Of a DNA stretch of 64,000 bases, positions 63,973 to 64,000 are shown piece after piece. Under the pieces are notes generated by a model. That model did no database searches and had not been told where the DNA came from. It saw nothing but the letters and a program-made list of their open reading frames with translations. The first letter of the stretch is position 1, and the number at the start of each line of letters is the position of its first letter. The translations under genes and the position numbers were made by a program. The DNA is taken from contig CAKPCB010000007.1 of NCBI GenBank assembly GCA_934141245.1, forward strand, positions 11,164 to 75,163, given 5' to 3'. Source of the stretch: an uncultured Bacilli bacterium. Lineage in GTDB: Bacteria; Bacillota_I; Bacilli_A; RF39; UBA660.

Positions 63973-64000
63973 CCCTCGTAGTCATTATTGACTATTAGGG
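63973..64000 (+). terminator. Hairpin at the window edge, probable terminator
   Basis: CCCT-TAGTC-ATTATT-GACTA-AGGG stem; whether Ts follow cannot be seen because the window ends. Confidence 0.5.

Overview
The window is a strongly AT-rich chromosomal segment of a spore-forming low-GC Bacillota (Firmicutes), most likely from the Bacilli/Erysipelotrichia/RF39-like side of the phylum. Reasons: RNase Y, EzrA, YlxM, PcrA, NAD-dependent LigA, two T-box leaders, FemX-type tRNA-dependent peptidoglycan enzymes, and spore genes (cotJC, a CotJA/CotJB-like protein, a CotD-like coat protein, cse60), combined with anaerobic carbon metabolism (pyruvate:ferredoxin oxidoreductase and phosphoketolase). UGA is used as stop, so the code is standard (table 11). 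No tRNA, rRNA or CRISPR array was seen.

Layout. 1-12 kb: 3' part of the window's first secreted protein, rny, a metallo-beta-lactamase, a cotJ operon, a membrane protein, a small UvrD-like helicase, phosphoketolase, a lipoprotein and a DUF6323/DUF6179-like pair. 12-26 kb: a frameshifted collagen-like gene, recG, PFOR, and an envelope cluster (DUF6273-like membrane protein, phosphodiester glycosidase, CapA), a TnpB remnant and a large Ig-like repeat surface protein. Two gene-sized intergenic stretches (about 13.4-13.55 kb and 15.65-15.84 kb) have good sigma-A promoters and terminators but no ORF; I read them as small RNA genes. 26-39 kb: CotD-like coat gene, ffh, HerA-like ATPase, ylxM, ftsY, ezrA, rpsD with a long leader, T-box-tyrS, ytxH/ytxG-like pair, trmB. 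39-48 kb: three FemX paralogues, a MurJ/SpoVB-type flippase, cse60, leuS behind a membrane-protein gene and a T-box. 48-64 kb: GH31 glucosidase, a YhcC-type radical SAM protein, YfhO-like protein, ligA, TPM/LemA pair, pcrA, a Fic module with a small upstream ORF, a degenerate GDPD-like protein, and an SsuA/NMT1-type ABC transporter whose ATPase gene stops abruptly just after the signature motif.

How the genes fit together: most of the window is housekeeping (protein targeting, translation, replication/repair, division, cell wall) with short operons separated by clear hairpin terminators. Accessory signals are the two sRNA candidates (which share a complementary 8-mer), the poly-G frameshift in the collagen-like gene, the catalytically empty GDPD-like protein, the Fic pair, the TnpB remnant, and the interrupted ABC gene at the right edge, which may mark the start of an inserted element. 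Start codons were re-chosen from Shine-Dalgarno placement; an extended AGGTGAT-type SD about 6 nt before the start is common here and points to several TTG starts.
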